This document shows positions 33,357 through 41,806 of a stretch of 64,000 nt of DNA, piece after piece. Below the pieces are notes generated by a model. It had not been told where the DNA came from, searched no databases, and was given only the letters and a program-made list of their open reading frames with translations. A program made the translations under genes and the position numbers. How positions within the stretch are numbered: the first letter of the stretch is position 1; each line of letters opens with the position of its first letter. This DNA comes from Bordetella parapertussis (GTDB lineage Bacteria > Pseudomonadota > Gammaproteobacteria > Burkholderiales > Burkholderiaceae_B), in NCBI GenBank assembly GCA_945895265.1, contig CAMDEF010000017.1, positions 1-64,000 on the forward strand, in the 5' to 3' direction.

Positions 33357-35107
33357 ATAGTGCTGTGAATATCCGGTTAAGCGATAACAACTTCGGGTTT
33401 TGCATTCCAGCACAATCGCCAAAGGTTGGGCGCCCGTTTTCGCTCGTGACATACAAGTTGTTGCTTCGAACCCGTACGGGTCGCCTTGCCTGGTGCGAGG
33501 TTAAGCAGCGCGAGGCGCCAGAAATAAGTTGGATGGCTGAGCTTGCTCAGGAGTTAGATGTGATGCCTTTGTATCCCGAACAGGTCGCTCGGCTAGCGCG
33601 CGGCAAGCTACAAGACCGGTTTGGCATGACGTTTTTAGATGAAGACGCCTTCGATCGTTCTTTGTGGCGCTTAAATGATTGGCTGCAAATTGAATTGATG
33701 GATTTTTTATCAACCTTAAAAGATGCGACCTACCCGACGACTCTACGCGAGGATCTTGAACGGCGAGTGCAAGAGCACTTTTCCAACTGCCTGCAAGCTC
33801 TGAGCGACGGCCTGAATGCAGCGGCGACCTCTGTCGCGCGTATCAATGGCGTGTTGCACCTGCCGTTGTATAACTATCTGATGCATGTTGATCAGGCAAC
33901 GCAAACAGCCAGAATACAGGCACTTGGCGTGTTTCCATTTTTGACCGAGCGAATTTTGCTGAATGGCTATGCAGACATTCGCTCAGCGATCGATGCGCGG
34001 ATACCGCTTGCTCAAGCATTAGCTGAGCGTTTTAAATTGCCGGTCGCAATGGTACGCAAGTTGTCTCGTTTTCCGGCAGCCAAACTTGGTCGTCATTTGA
34101 GTAAGCCCGATATTTTGTGGCCACTCTTTGCCAAAGTTGCACTTGAGCGAATCCCCAGCACCGATGAACAATGGATCGAATTTGAGCTGTTGACCCAGCG
34201 CATTTATGGCTTTACACGACAGCCGATCAATACGGAATTGAATACAGATATTCTGACGCAATGTCTGTCGTCTCGGCTGACGGCCCGAGTATTGTTGGGT
34301 GATGGCTGGCGCGAAAATCAGATGCTATTAAGGCATTTTTTAGATGCAGCGATCGGTATCGCGCGTTACGTATGGTTGGGGCGCTTTGCTTACGCTGAGG
34401 CTGAGCTGAATGCGTTGGCAGTACAAGGTGCGTTAATTAAACACTTAGGGTTACGCCATACGCGTAAGCTTGCTCAGCAATGGCATCAGGCGTATCGAGA
34501 GGCTGAGCAAACCTGTGCACAAGAAGGTGGCTCGTTGCGGCAAGAGCGCTGGTCAACGCTGTTGTCGGCCCCGCTCAGGCTCGAGGGGTTTGTCATATCA
34601 CCCCTGCGAAGCCCAGAGCAACTTAGGCTTGAGGGCGAGCAGATGCACAATTGCGTGGGCACCTATGCCTATCTATGTCGTCGTGGCGGCTGTCAGTTAT
34701 GGTCGGTCGAATCTGAGGCCGGAACTGGTGTGGCGACTCTGCAGACCCTTGTTGAAAACAAACAAGACAAAAATGTTGTGGTGCTTGGCGAGCTTGAGGC
34801 TGCGGCGAATCAAGCCGTGACAATGAGCCTCAAGACACTGGCAAAGCAATTTGTTGACGTATTGAATAGTCAGACTGAGAGTCTGCAGGCGTATGTATTA
34901 TGGAAGAACAAAGTGCAGTTCATGTCGATGGATGAAATGCTTGAAGCGGCGTATGTGAAGGCAACGATTCTAGCAATGCGGCGCATACTGCCGGGCTCGG
35001 ATGGGGTTGTGAAGTTTTTTGCGGTATTGTTAGGTTCTGAGGCGCCGTTAGAACGGCTGAAGATTTTGGTTGACCAAAGCGTAGGGGGTCAGATTGCTGA
35101 CGTATGA
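33353..35107 (+). CDS. PcfJ-like protein
   Basis: 584 residues. The C-terminal third carries the hallmark of PcfJ-domain proteins, EQMHNCVGTYAYLCRRGG (around residue 425), followed by a beta-rich stretch ending VVVLGELEAAANQAV. The N-terminal ~380 residues are helical and not recognised. PcfJ was named from conjugative plasmid pCF10, and related domains occur on plasmids, phages and chromosomes; biochemical function is unknown to me. Here it lies in a chromosomal three-gene run with a secreted protein and a HIT protein, each start overlapping the preceding stop region. The start is TTG. Confidence 0.8.
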   Translation: MNSAVNIRLSDNNFGFCIPAQSPKVGRPFSLVTYKLLLRTRTGRLAWCEVKQREAPEISWMAELAQELDVMPLYPEQVARLARGKLQDRFGMTFLDEDAFDRSLWRLNDWLQIELMDFLSTLKDATYPTTLREDLERRVQEHFSNCLQALSDGLNAAATSVARINGVLHLPLYNYLMHVDQATQTARIQALGVFPFLTERILLNGYADIRSAIDARIPLAQALAERFKLPVAMVRKLSRFPAAKLGRHLSKPDILWPLFAKVALERIPSTDEQWIEFELLTQRIYGFTRQPINTELNTDILTQCLSSRLTARVLLGDGWRENQMLLRHFLDAAIGIARYVWLGRFAYAEAELNALAVQGALIKHLGLRHTRKLAQQWHQAYREAEQTCAQEGGSLRQERWSTLLSAPLRLEGFVISPLRSPEQLRLEGEQMHNCVGTYAYLCRRGGCQLWSVESEAGTGVATLQTLVENKQDKNVVVLGELEAAANQAVTMSLKTLAKQFVDVLNSQTESLQAYVLWKNKVQFMSMDEMLEAAYVKATILAMRRILPGSDGVVKFFAVLLGSEAPLERLKILVDQSVGGQIADV

Positions 35108-35510
35108 GCACGTAGTGGATTGTTTATTTTGTGATGCACAACTCACAGACCGCGCACGTATCGTTGAAGAAAACGAGCTTGCCTACGCGACGCGCGATGC
35201 GTATCCCGTGACGCCTTTTCATACCTTGTTTATTCCAAAGCGACACACTATTGATTATTTTGGTTTAACCGAGGCTGAGGTTGTTGCGATTCATGCGCTG
35301 ATTCATTCGCAAAAGAAAATAATTGATGCGCTTGATCCGACCATTGGCGGCTACAACATCGGTATGAATTGCGGCGAAATCGCTGGGCAATCGGTCTGGC
35401 ATTGCCATGTACATTTGATCCCAAGACGCTTGGGTGATGCAGAATTTCCAAAGGGGGGTGTGAGGCACGTGATTCCCTGGAAGGGCAGTTACATCAATCC
35501 AAACAGCTGA
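35094..35510 (+). CDS. HIT-family nucleotide hydrolase
   Basis: 138 residues. The histidine triad HCHVHLIPRR is complete, and CLFCDAQ near the start is the usual Cys pair of many bacterial HIT proteins. FHTLFIPKRHT and YNIGMNCGEIAGQ are standard for the Hint/Fhit-like fold. It hydrolyses nucleoside phosphoramidates or dinucleotide polyphosphates. The TTG at 35094 is favoured because AGGGGG stands six bases before it, giving a 14-bp overlap with the PcfJ-like gene. GTG at 35115 is the alternative. Confidence 0.9.
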   Translation: MLTYEHVVDCLFCDAQLTDRARIVEENELAYATRDAYPVTPFHTLFIPKRHTIDYFGLTEAEVVAIHALIHSQKKIIDALDPTIGGYNIGMNCGEIAGQSVWHCHVHLIPRRLGDAEFPKGGVRHVIPWKGSYINPNS

Positions 35511-35770
35511 TCAACTGGCCAATCGATCAGCGCCGGGTTCTCATCTTCGGGTAAGAAGAATCAATCTGAAGCAAACGCACCGTGTTGCTGTGGTGCAAGG
35601 CCTTGGGCGGTAACCTGAGGCTGCTTGTTCACGACTTGTTGTTCTATTACACCGCAAAGTTAACGATCTGTATAATATAATTTAAATATATATCTATCTG
35701 TTTTTTAGATAGTTGCGTAGCTCGTAGTGGGGTGCTTTGAATTTTTGTCTTGATTGCTTAGGGCTCTTAA
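35511..35770. other. Intergenic region with AT-rich LysR promoter
   Basis: 260 bp between the HIT gene and the LysR gene. From about 35670 it is strongly AT-rich (TATAATATAATTTAAATATA), a likely promoter or operator for the LysR gene. A short minus-strand open stretch of ~32 codons in the left half has no start codon. Confidence 0.45.
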
Positions 35771-36802
35771 ATGGAACTCAGACAACTTCGCTACTTTTTA
35801 GCTATCGCTGAACACGGCACGTTTTCAAAGGCGGCCAGTAAAGTGTTTGTGGCGCAGTCTGCACTGAGTCATCAGTTAGCGCAGCTCGAAGACGAGCTCG
35901 GTGCGCGATTATTTGAGCGCTCTCGTCGCGGGGTAGAGCTCACCGAAGCGGGTGTGGTGTTTCACACCTATGCGACCTCAATTTTGCGCCAAGTCGAAGA
36001 TGCTGCCTCAAGTGTCGCTGGGCTAACCGATTCACCCGCAGGTAAAGTGGTGTTTGGGATACCGCACAGTGCTTCTCACGCGTTGGCCTTGCCCTTGTTG
36101 AAGGCTGTGCGCGAAGAGCTTCCGAAAGTGCAGCTTGAACTGACCGAAGAGTTAACCGGCAACTTAACCCGTCAGCTGTTGGCGGGCTCGTTGCACATGG
36201 CGATTTTGTTTGATGACGGCACGCTTGAAGATTTTATTGCAGAGCCTTTGGTGTCTGAGAAGATGTCGCTGATCTATCGCCCAGAAACTGTTTTTCAAAA
36301 GACGAGGGTGAACGTTAAGACAAGTTCTGCGAGTCAGGCGGGTCTTCAGGCAACACGGGCAACAAGCAAGGCTCACTCGCAAACAAAACCCGTTGCCAAA
36401 GCCAGCATATCGTTTCGTGAGGCCTTGGCTAAGCCCCTGATTTTGCCGGCGCAACCGCATGGCGTGCGGCCATTGATTGAGCAGCAAGCGGCTCGGGCGG
36501 GTTTGCTTGCACCGAACGTGGTCGCCGATATCAGTTCTATCAGCATCTTGCGCACTTCGTTGCTAGCGGGCCTAGGGTGCACGATCTTGCCTGTCATGCC
36601 CTTAAAAGCCGAGCTCGACAGCGGGGCCTTGGTTGCCTTGTCGATTCGTGCCCCAGGTGTTCAGCGGGTGGTGGCACTATGCCGCTCGCGCCACATCCCC
36701 CTCTCAACCGCCGCGGCCTCGGTCCGTGCGCTCACGGCCAAGGTGGTGCGTGCGCTTTGCCAACAGGGTTTATGGGTGGATGGGCGTTACATCGATCGCT
36801 AA
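35771..36802 (+). CDS. LysR-family transcriptional regulator with a Ser/Thr/Ala-rich insertion
   Basis: 343 residues. The N-terminal winged helix is complete (MELRQLRYFLAIAEHGTFSKAA, then ALSHQLAQLEDELGARLFER). The effector-binding domain follows, close to Nac/TsaR-like regulators. A low-complexity insertion of about 38 residues (~173-210, with SSASQAGLQATRATSKAHSQT) splits that domain, making the protein ~35 residues longer than usual. It is not adjacent to an obvious target operon: HIT upstream and a HipBA-like pair downstream. It lies too far from ptx to be called PtxE. Confidence 0.9.
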   Translation: MELRQLRYFLAIAEHGTFSKAASKVFVAQSALSHQLAQLEDELGARLFERSRRGVELTEAGVVFHTYATSILRQVEDAASSVAGLTDSPAGKVVFGIPHSASHALALPLLKAVREELPKVQLELTEELTGNLTRQLLAGSLHMAILFDDGTLEDFIAEPLVSEKMSLIYRPETVFQKTRVNVKTSSASQAGLQATRATSKAHSQTKPVAKASISFREALAKPLILPAQPHGVRPLIEQQAARAGLLAPNVVADISSISILRTSLLAGLGCTILPVMPLKAELDSGALVALSIRAPGVQRVVALCRSRHIPLSTAAASVRALTAKVVRALCQQGLWVDGRYIDR

Positions 36803-36870
36803 ACGAATTAAAAGTCATATATAAATTACACAAATCGATTTAATGTATTTCTTATATTACAATATTTGTA

Positions 36871-37185
36871 ATGAAAAATAATCCAACCTTATCTTTTATT
36901 GGTCGGCAGGCGCTCGAGAATCTTGGCTTGAACGTTCGAACGGCTAGGCTTCGCCGCGGCGAAACCGAAGAGATGGCGGCGCAACGTGCCGGCGTGTCGC
37001 GGCCGACGTGGCGGCGACTTGAGGCCGGTCACCCGTCTGTATCTGTTGGGTTAGCCTTTGAGGCTTTGCAGTTGTACGGCTTTAGCGAACAGCTGTTTTC
37101 TCTTGCTGACCCCGATCTAGATGCCGAAGGTCGTTCTAAAGAGGCAGCGCGTCGACCTTTGCGTGGACGCGCAATGAATGAGTGA
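36871..37185 (+). CDS. Xre-family antitoxin-like regulator (HipBA module 2)
   Basis: 104 residues. A helix-turn-helix is visible (GETEEMAAQRAGVSRPTWRR, residues ~31-50) with a preceding Arg-rich helix. It is followed without a gap by a HipA-like kinase gene whose GTG start overlaps its stop. The AT-rich DNA before the ATG (36805-36870) is a suitable promoter/operator. It is distinct in sequence from the HipB at 13153. Confidence 0.85.
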   Translation: MKNNPTLSFIGRQALENLGLNVRTARLRRGETEEMAAQRAGVSRPTWRRLEAGHPSVSVGLAFEALQLYGFSEQLFSLADPDLDAEGRSKEAARRPLRGRAMNE

Positions 37186-38537
37186 TCGGTCTCATGGCTA
37201 AAACGACCTCCTCGGCAAACTCCCCAAAAGTGCTAGAGCCAACACTTTTTGTTGGAATCGAAATTCGCGGTGTGAATCACTTCGTGGGAGAACTGCGGTG
37301 CGCGCAAAGTGCGCAAGATTTCGTTGCGAGTTTTCAATACTCGCCAAGCTACTTATCGCTCGCTCAAAGTGGGCATGCCTTTGCTCTTGACCCGATCAAT
37401 TTGCCATTGCGTACCGACCCATACAAAACAACTGGTCGGCATTCGATCTTAGGAGTTTTATTTGATGCGGCCCCCGACGCTTGGGGCCGCACCGTGATGG
37501 CGTTGGACGAAGGTGTTTCAAGCGTGAGTCTGACCGAGGCAAGGGTATTACTGAAGGGTAAAGGGACAGGTGTTGGTGCTATTTTTTTCACTACACAGCC
37601 CTTTGAATCAGGTTTTGCCCTGCCTGTTTACCCAACAAGTCGTCTGGATCAGGTGCCCGAGTTATATGAAATTGTTAGACGAATCGAAAATGGTCTGACA
37701 CTTGATGTGCACAGTCGAGCGTTATTGAAAAGTTCTTGGGATATTGGCGGCGCAAGACCGAAAGCGGTCGTGCAAGATGTAGATGGTGCTCAATGGATCG
37801 CAAAGTTCCCTCGAGGTATCGACACCTTTAGTCGTCAACGCGTCGAATGGGCGAATCTACAGATGGCGAAAGAGATAGGCATGCAGGTGCCTGATGCGCA
37901 ATTGATCGAACTCGACGGAGACGACTGCGCTCTGTTAGTTAGACGTTTTGATCGGACAGTTCAAGCTGGTCACGATCAAGTCCTAGGGCGACAACACTAC
38001 ATCAGTGCGGCTTCGTTGATCAGTCCGCCCGCTGACTTTGACAAATACAAAATGGATACGGCGTTTGGCGCCAGTTATTTTTCTTATGCACGCATTGCCG
38101 ACGTTGTGCGACGTTTGAGTACCCATGCTGCGAGCGATTTGACCGAACTGTATGCACGTATGGTACTCAATGTATTAGTTCATAACACTGACGATCACTT
38201 AAAAAACACAGGCTTCTTGCTTGATGCGAGCAGTCAGTCATATGGTCTGCGCTTGGCACCATTATTCGATGTCGTGACGCAAGAGGGCGGTTCGCTACAC
38301 ATGTTGCATTTAGGTCCGGGGCCCAATAAAACTCGGTCGTATCAGTCGGGCCGCTTTGGCTCGTTAGATAACGTATTGTCTGGAGCTAAAAGTTGTGCAA
38401 TCAAACCTGTCGCTGCAAGTGCCATCATCGAGCGTGTACAAAGTGTCTTTGAGCGGCGACTTGAGTTTTATCAACAAGCGAATATGCAACAGCAAGACAT
38501 TGATTCGGTAGAGGCGTGCGTCATGCAGAAGGGTTAA
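37182..38537 (+). CDS. HipA-like kinase toxin (module 2)
   Basis: 451 residues. The kinase core is marked by HNTDDHLKNTGFLLD and LAPLFDVVT, by WDIGGARPKAVV (the regulatory and ATP region) and by WIAKFPRGID. It resembles the HipA family that uses an N-terminal subdomain beginning LFVGIEIRG and differs markedly from the first HipA in the window. GTG 37182 overlaps the regulator stop (GTGA); an ATG 12 bases in is possible. It may be a toxin or a tuned regulator kinase. Confidence 0.88.
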   Translation: MIGLMAKTTSSANSPKVLEPTLFVGIEIRGVNHFVGELRCAQSAQDFVASFQYSPSYLSLAQSGHAFALDPINLPLRTDPYKTTGRHSILGVLFDAAPDAWGRTVMALDEGVSSVSLTEARVLLKGKGTGVGAIFFTTQPFESGFALPVYPTSRLDQVPELYEIVRRIENGLTLDVHSRALLKSSWDIGGARPKAVVQDVDGAQWIAKFPRGIDTFSRQRVEWANLQMAKEIGMQVPDAQLIELDGDDCALLVRRFDRTVQAGHDQVLGRQHYISAASLISPPADFDKYKMDTAFGASYFSYARIADVVRRLSTHAASDLTELYARMVLNVLVHNTDDHLKNTGFLLDASSQSYGLRLAPLFDVVTQEGGSLHMLHLGPGPNKTRSYQSGRFGSLDNVLSGAKSCAIKPVAASAIIERVQSVFERRLEFYQQANMQQQDIDSVEACVMQKG

Positions 38538-38573
38538 CGTTTTTTAATATTCTAGACCTTGGGTTTGTTTGCA

Positions 38574-39755
38574 CTACAGCGCACACGTTCGAAAGCCTGA
38601 GTAGATGTCGCGACGCTCGGGGGTAAAGAAATTGCGGTACTGCACATGCCGTAACACCGAGTGCGTGACGGCAGCGGCACCGCGTAAAACTTTGCGTGTA
38701 CCAAACCACGGGGCTGAGTACTCGGCGTAGGGATGCACCACAAAGCCGTCAAAAGGTTCAAAGGTATCTTGTGTCCATTCCCAAACCTCGCCCCAGTTAA
38801 AGTTTGGGGTAGTGCGGGCTGCGCAATCCCATTCGGCTTCAGTGGGCAAGCGGCGCTGTGCCCAGGCGCAATAGGCTTGGGCATCATCCCAAGAGAGATG
38901 AACCGCTGTGTCTTGCATGTTCATGGGCGCCCAGACGCCAAAGGTTTGAATCTCGAAGCTTGAACTAGTGTGACGAACATAGAGCGGTAAGCGATGCCCG
39001 GTAGCTGCGATAAACGACATATATTGCGCCCAGCAAACAGGCTCTAAGTCGATTTCAAACGTTTTGAGCGCCACTGGGCGAGCGATGAGCTCATTATCAA
39101 AACAAAACTGATCTGCTGCAGAACCTAGTGTCCAAGACTGAGCGGGCAGGCGTGTAGTTGTCTTACGCGACCGAGGCTCGTTGGCGCTGGCTTTCGCAAG
39201 AGTACTAGCGTTAGCGATTTCGCCAGTGGTGCTGTTTGCGTGGTCGCTTACCCACACGGAGTCAAAGGGTATTGCCAGTGCTTGTGCCATATAGGCGCTT
39301 GCTTCAAGGTGCATGGCTTCGTGTTGTAACACCAGCCAGTAAAAATACAGTGTCGAGCCGCTCTCGGCGTCAACCTGTAACAACGCGAGAGTTTGCTCCA
39401 TGGTCTGTTCAGCGTACGTTAGGCAAGTCTCGCGTGTCAGAAGTGCTTGATCCCAGCGCGTCACGTGTTGTACTTTAGCGCTGTCAAACCATTGATCAGA
39501 CGTGATGAGCAAAGACGTATTTTGAGGACGCCCGATTTGCCAATCTGTGCCTTCAGATCGATGCTTGTTGCGGCCGATCCAGTATTCTTGAAACCAGGCG
39601 ATGTGACCGAGCTCCCAAAGCGGTGGATTGAGTTCTGGCTGATAGGGGATGTGCAGTAGATTGGCGCGCTCATACGCTCGAAACGCGCCGAGCGTGTGCG
39701 TACGCTGTTCTTGTAGTGCCGCGGTAAGCTCTTTCGCCTTAGCCTGACGCCTCAA
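38574..39755 (-). CDS. senA: Selenoneine synthase SenA (EgtB-like)
   Basis: 393 residues. The N-terminal DinB-like domain shows the iron-binding three-His set: His51 in WELGHIAWFQEYW, and His145 and His149 in LQHEAMHLEA. The C-terminal half is an FGE-sulfatase domain, ending RDIYSGFRTCAL. SenA is a nonheme-iron enzyme that joins selenosugar selenium to hercynine on the way to selenoneine. Assignment over EgtB rests on its neighbours, a SenB-type glycosyltransferase and SelD. A low-complexity linker (~170-198) separates the domains. It starts at TTG 39755, 15 bp from the divergent senB. No egtD is in the window. Confidence 0.88.
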   Translation of the reverse strand: MRRQAKAKELTAALQEQRTHTLGAFRAYERANLLHIPYQPELNPPLWELGHIAWFQEYWIGRNKHRSEGTDWQIGRPQNTSLLITSDQWFDSAKVQHVTRWDQALLTRETCLTYAEQTMEQTLALLQVDAESGSTLYFYWLVLQHEAMHLEASAYMAQALAIPFDSVWVSDHANSTTGEIANASTLAKASANEPRSRKTTTRLPAQSWTLGSAADQFCFDNELIARPVALKTFEIDLEPVCWAQYMSFIAATGHRLPLYVRHTSSSFEIQTFGVWAPMNMQDTAVHLSWDDAQAYCAWAQRRLPTEAEWDCAARTTPNFNWGEVWEWTQDTFEPFDGFVVHPYAEYSAPWFGTRKVLRGAAAVTHSVLRHVQYRNFFTPERRDIYSGFRTCAL

Positions 39756-39770
39756 TTTTAGTGACCTTCA

Positions 39771-40748
39771 ATGTTTATAGCCGCTCAAACTCGCAAGCTC
39801 AATATCGTCATTGTAAGTCCGGCGCTAGCGAGCGCCAACAACGGTAATTGGCAGACCGCTAAGCGTTACGCCAACATGCTGTCCAAAAACTTTTCAGTAC
39901 GCATCCTGCAAGAGTGGGATGGCGCTCAGACCGACGACGTGTTAATCGCATTGAATGCGCGTCGCAGCTACTCGTCGATTGCAGCTTGGCACGCTGCCCG
40001 CGGTTCTAAAGGCCTGGTCGTGGTGCTCACCGGTACCGATCTCTATCGCGATATCAAGCAAGATCCACAGGCGCGGCAGTCGCTGCTGTGGGCCGCACGG
40101 CTTGTGGTGTTGCAAGGGGCGGGCGTAGCCGAGCTGCCGGCTAAGTTGCGCGACAAAACTCAAGTGTTATTTCAATCGACAACCACTCGACAGACTTTGC
40201 CAAAAACCAACCGTCGTCTGCGAGCGGTGATGGTGGGTCATTTACGGTCTGAAAAATCTCCTCAAACTTTTTTTGAGGCAGCTGCGGTATTGGCAAGGCA
40301 CAACGACATTGACCTGCACCATATTGGTGGCGAGCACGACTTGGCTTTAGCGCAACAGGCGCATCAAACGGCGTCTCAATATCCAAATTACCAGTTTTTG
40401 GGTGCGCGTAGCCATGAACAAACGCGACGCTATATTCAACGCTCGCACGTGCTGGTTCACGCCAGTGTGATGGAGGGTGGCGCCCATGTGATTATGGAGG
40501 CCGTTTGCAGCGGCGTTCCAGTGCTTGCCTCACGGATCGCTGGCAATATCGGCATGCTAGGTGAAGATTATGCAGGATTTTTTACAGTCGGTGACGCGCA
40601 CGGATTGGCGAGCTTGTTATTGAAGTTTAGAAATGAACCAGCGTTTGTGGCGCAATTACAAGGGCAGTGTGCCGCCCGCGCCCCTTTATTTGAGCCTGCT
40701 CATGAACGTGGTGGATTGATTACAATCGTGCAAAACCTCTTACCTTAG
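39771..40748 (+). CDS. senB: Selenosugar synthase SenB (TIGR04348-type glycosyltransferase)
   Basis: 325 residues of GT-B fold. The N-terminal half starts LNIVIVSPALASANNGNWQT; the C-terminal half has SHVLVHASVMEGGAHVIMEA, the donor-binding region, with a Glu-rich stretch. SenB makes the C-Se bond by coupling selenophosphate with a UDP-sugar. The family is recognised by its typical start and its adjacency to SelD. ATG 39771 lacks a strong Shine-Dalgarno sequence. It is 8 bp before senC and divergent from senA. Confidence 0.9.
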   Translation: MFIAAQTRKLNIVIVSPALASANNGNWQTAKRYANMLSKNFSVRILQEWDGAQTDDVLIALNARRSYSSIAAWHAARGSKGLVVVLTGTDLYRDIKQDPQARQSLLWAARLVVLQGAGVAELPAKLRDKTQVLFQSTTTRQTLPKTNRRLRAVMVGHLRSEKSPQTFFEAAAVLARHNDIDLHHIGGEHDLALAQQAHQTASQYPNYQFLGARSHEQTRRYIQRSHVLVHASVMEGGAHVIMEAVCSGVPVLASRIAGNIGMLGEDYAGFFTVGDAHGLASLLLKFRNEPAFVAQLQGQCAARAPLFEPAHERGGLITIVQNLLP

Positions 40749-40756
40749 GAATTCTC

Positions 40757-41806
40757 ATGGCTAACAATGAACCTCGTCTGACCTCACTTTCGCATGGCGG
40801 CGGCTGTGGCTGCAAAATCGCGCCTGCAGTGTTGTCTGAGATTTTAAAAGGCACCTTGCAAATGCCGATTCCGAAAGAGTTGATGGTAGGGATCGCGACG
40901 GCCGATGATGCGGCCGTCTACAAAATCAACGATGAACAAGCGTTGATCGCAACGACTGATTTTTTTATGCCGATTGTTGACGATCCTTATGACTTTGGTC
41001 GCATCGCGGCCACCAATGCCATCAGTGATGTCTATGCCATGGGCGGCAAGCCGATTTTGGCGCTTGCCTTGGTTGGCATGCCGATCAATGTCTTATCCAC
41101 CGACACGATCGGAAAAATCCTAGCCGGTGGTGCCTCTGTGTGTAACACCGCTGGTATCCCGATCGCAGGTGGCCACACGATTGATTCAGTCGAGCCCATT
41201 TATGGCTTGGTGGTGCTTGGCTTGATTCATCCTGATCGCGTCAAGCGCAATGATGGCGCGCGCAAGGGCGATGTGATGGTGTTAGGCAAACCCATCGGTG
41301 TTGGGATTTTATCGGCTGCGCTCAAAAAAGAAGCGTTAGATGCAACCGGTTATGAATCGATGCTTTCTAATGCAACCAAGCTCAACACCCCAGGCCCTGA
41401 ACTCGCCGAGTTGTCGGGCGTGCACGCTTTGACCGATGTCACAGGCTTTGGTCTGGCTGGCCATGCATTAGAGATTGCTCGTGGCGCTAAGTTAAGCGCG
41501 CACATCAAGTGGGCAGATGTTCCTTTGCTGCCTAACGTATCGGCCTTAATTAAAGCCGGGATGGTGACAGGTGCCTCTGGTCGTAATTGGGAAGGCTACG
41601 GCAACGAGATCAAGCTTGCCGCCGGCTTGCCTGCTGATTGCCAAACTTTATTGTCTGACCCGCAGACCAGTGGTGGGTTGTTAGTTTGCTGTTCACCCGA
41701 GACCGTGCCTGAAGTGTTAGCGGTGTTTAGCCGACACGGGTTCAATGATGCAGCCGTGATTGGTAGCATTGGCGAGGCGCAAGCAACGCGCCTGTTGATC
41801 GAGTAA
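40757..41806 (+). CDS. senC: Selenophosphate synthase SenC/SelD
   Basis: 349 residues. The active-site motif is HGGGCGCKIAP with the catalytic Cys and Lys, in the Cys rather than Sec form. Gly-rich signatures continue (GRIAATNAISDVYAMGGKP and AGGHTIDSVEP). It makes selenophosphate from selenide and ATP, supplying SenB. SelD also supplies selenocysteine and selenouridine synthesis, but no selA, selB or selU gene is here, so its placement argues for selenoneine use. Its stop shares an A with the next start (TAATG). Confidence 0.93.
   Translation: MANNEPRLTSLSHGGGCGCKIAPAVLSEILKGTLQMPIPKELMVGIATADDAAVYKINDEQALIATTDFFMPIVDDPYDFGRIAATNAISDVYAMGGKPILALALVGMPINVLSTDTIGKILAGGASVCNTAGIPIAGGHTIDSVEPIYGLVVLGLIHPDRVKRNDGARKGDVMVLGKPIGVGILSAALKKEALDATGYESMLSNATKLNTPGPELAELSGVHALTDVTGFGLAGHALEIARGAKLSAHIKWADVPLLPNVSALIKAGMVTGASGRNWEGYGNEIKLAAGLPADCQTLLSDPQTSGGLLVCCSPETVPEVLAVFSRHGFNDAAVIGSIGEAQATRLLIE

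Noticed and set aside
35771..36802. LysR as PtxE, the phosphite operon regulator
   Set aside because: It is more than 5 kb from ptx across unrelated operons, and its sequence offers no special link.
38574..39755. Ergothioneine EgtB
   Set aside because: Domains fit EgtB too, but there is no egtD, egtC or egtE here, while SenB- and SelD-type genes are adjacent.
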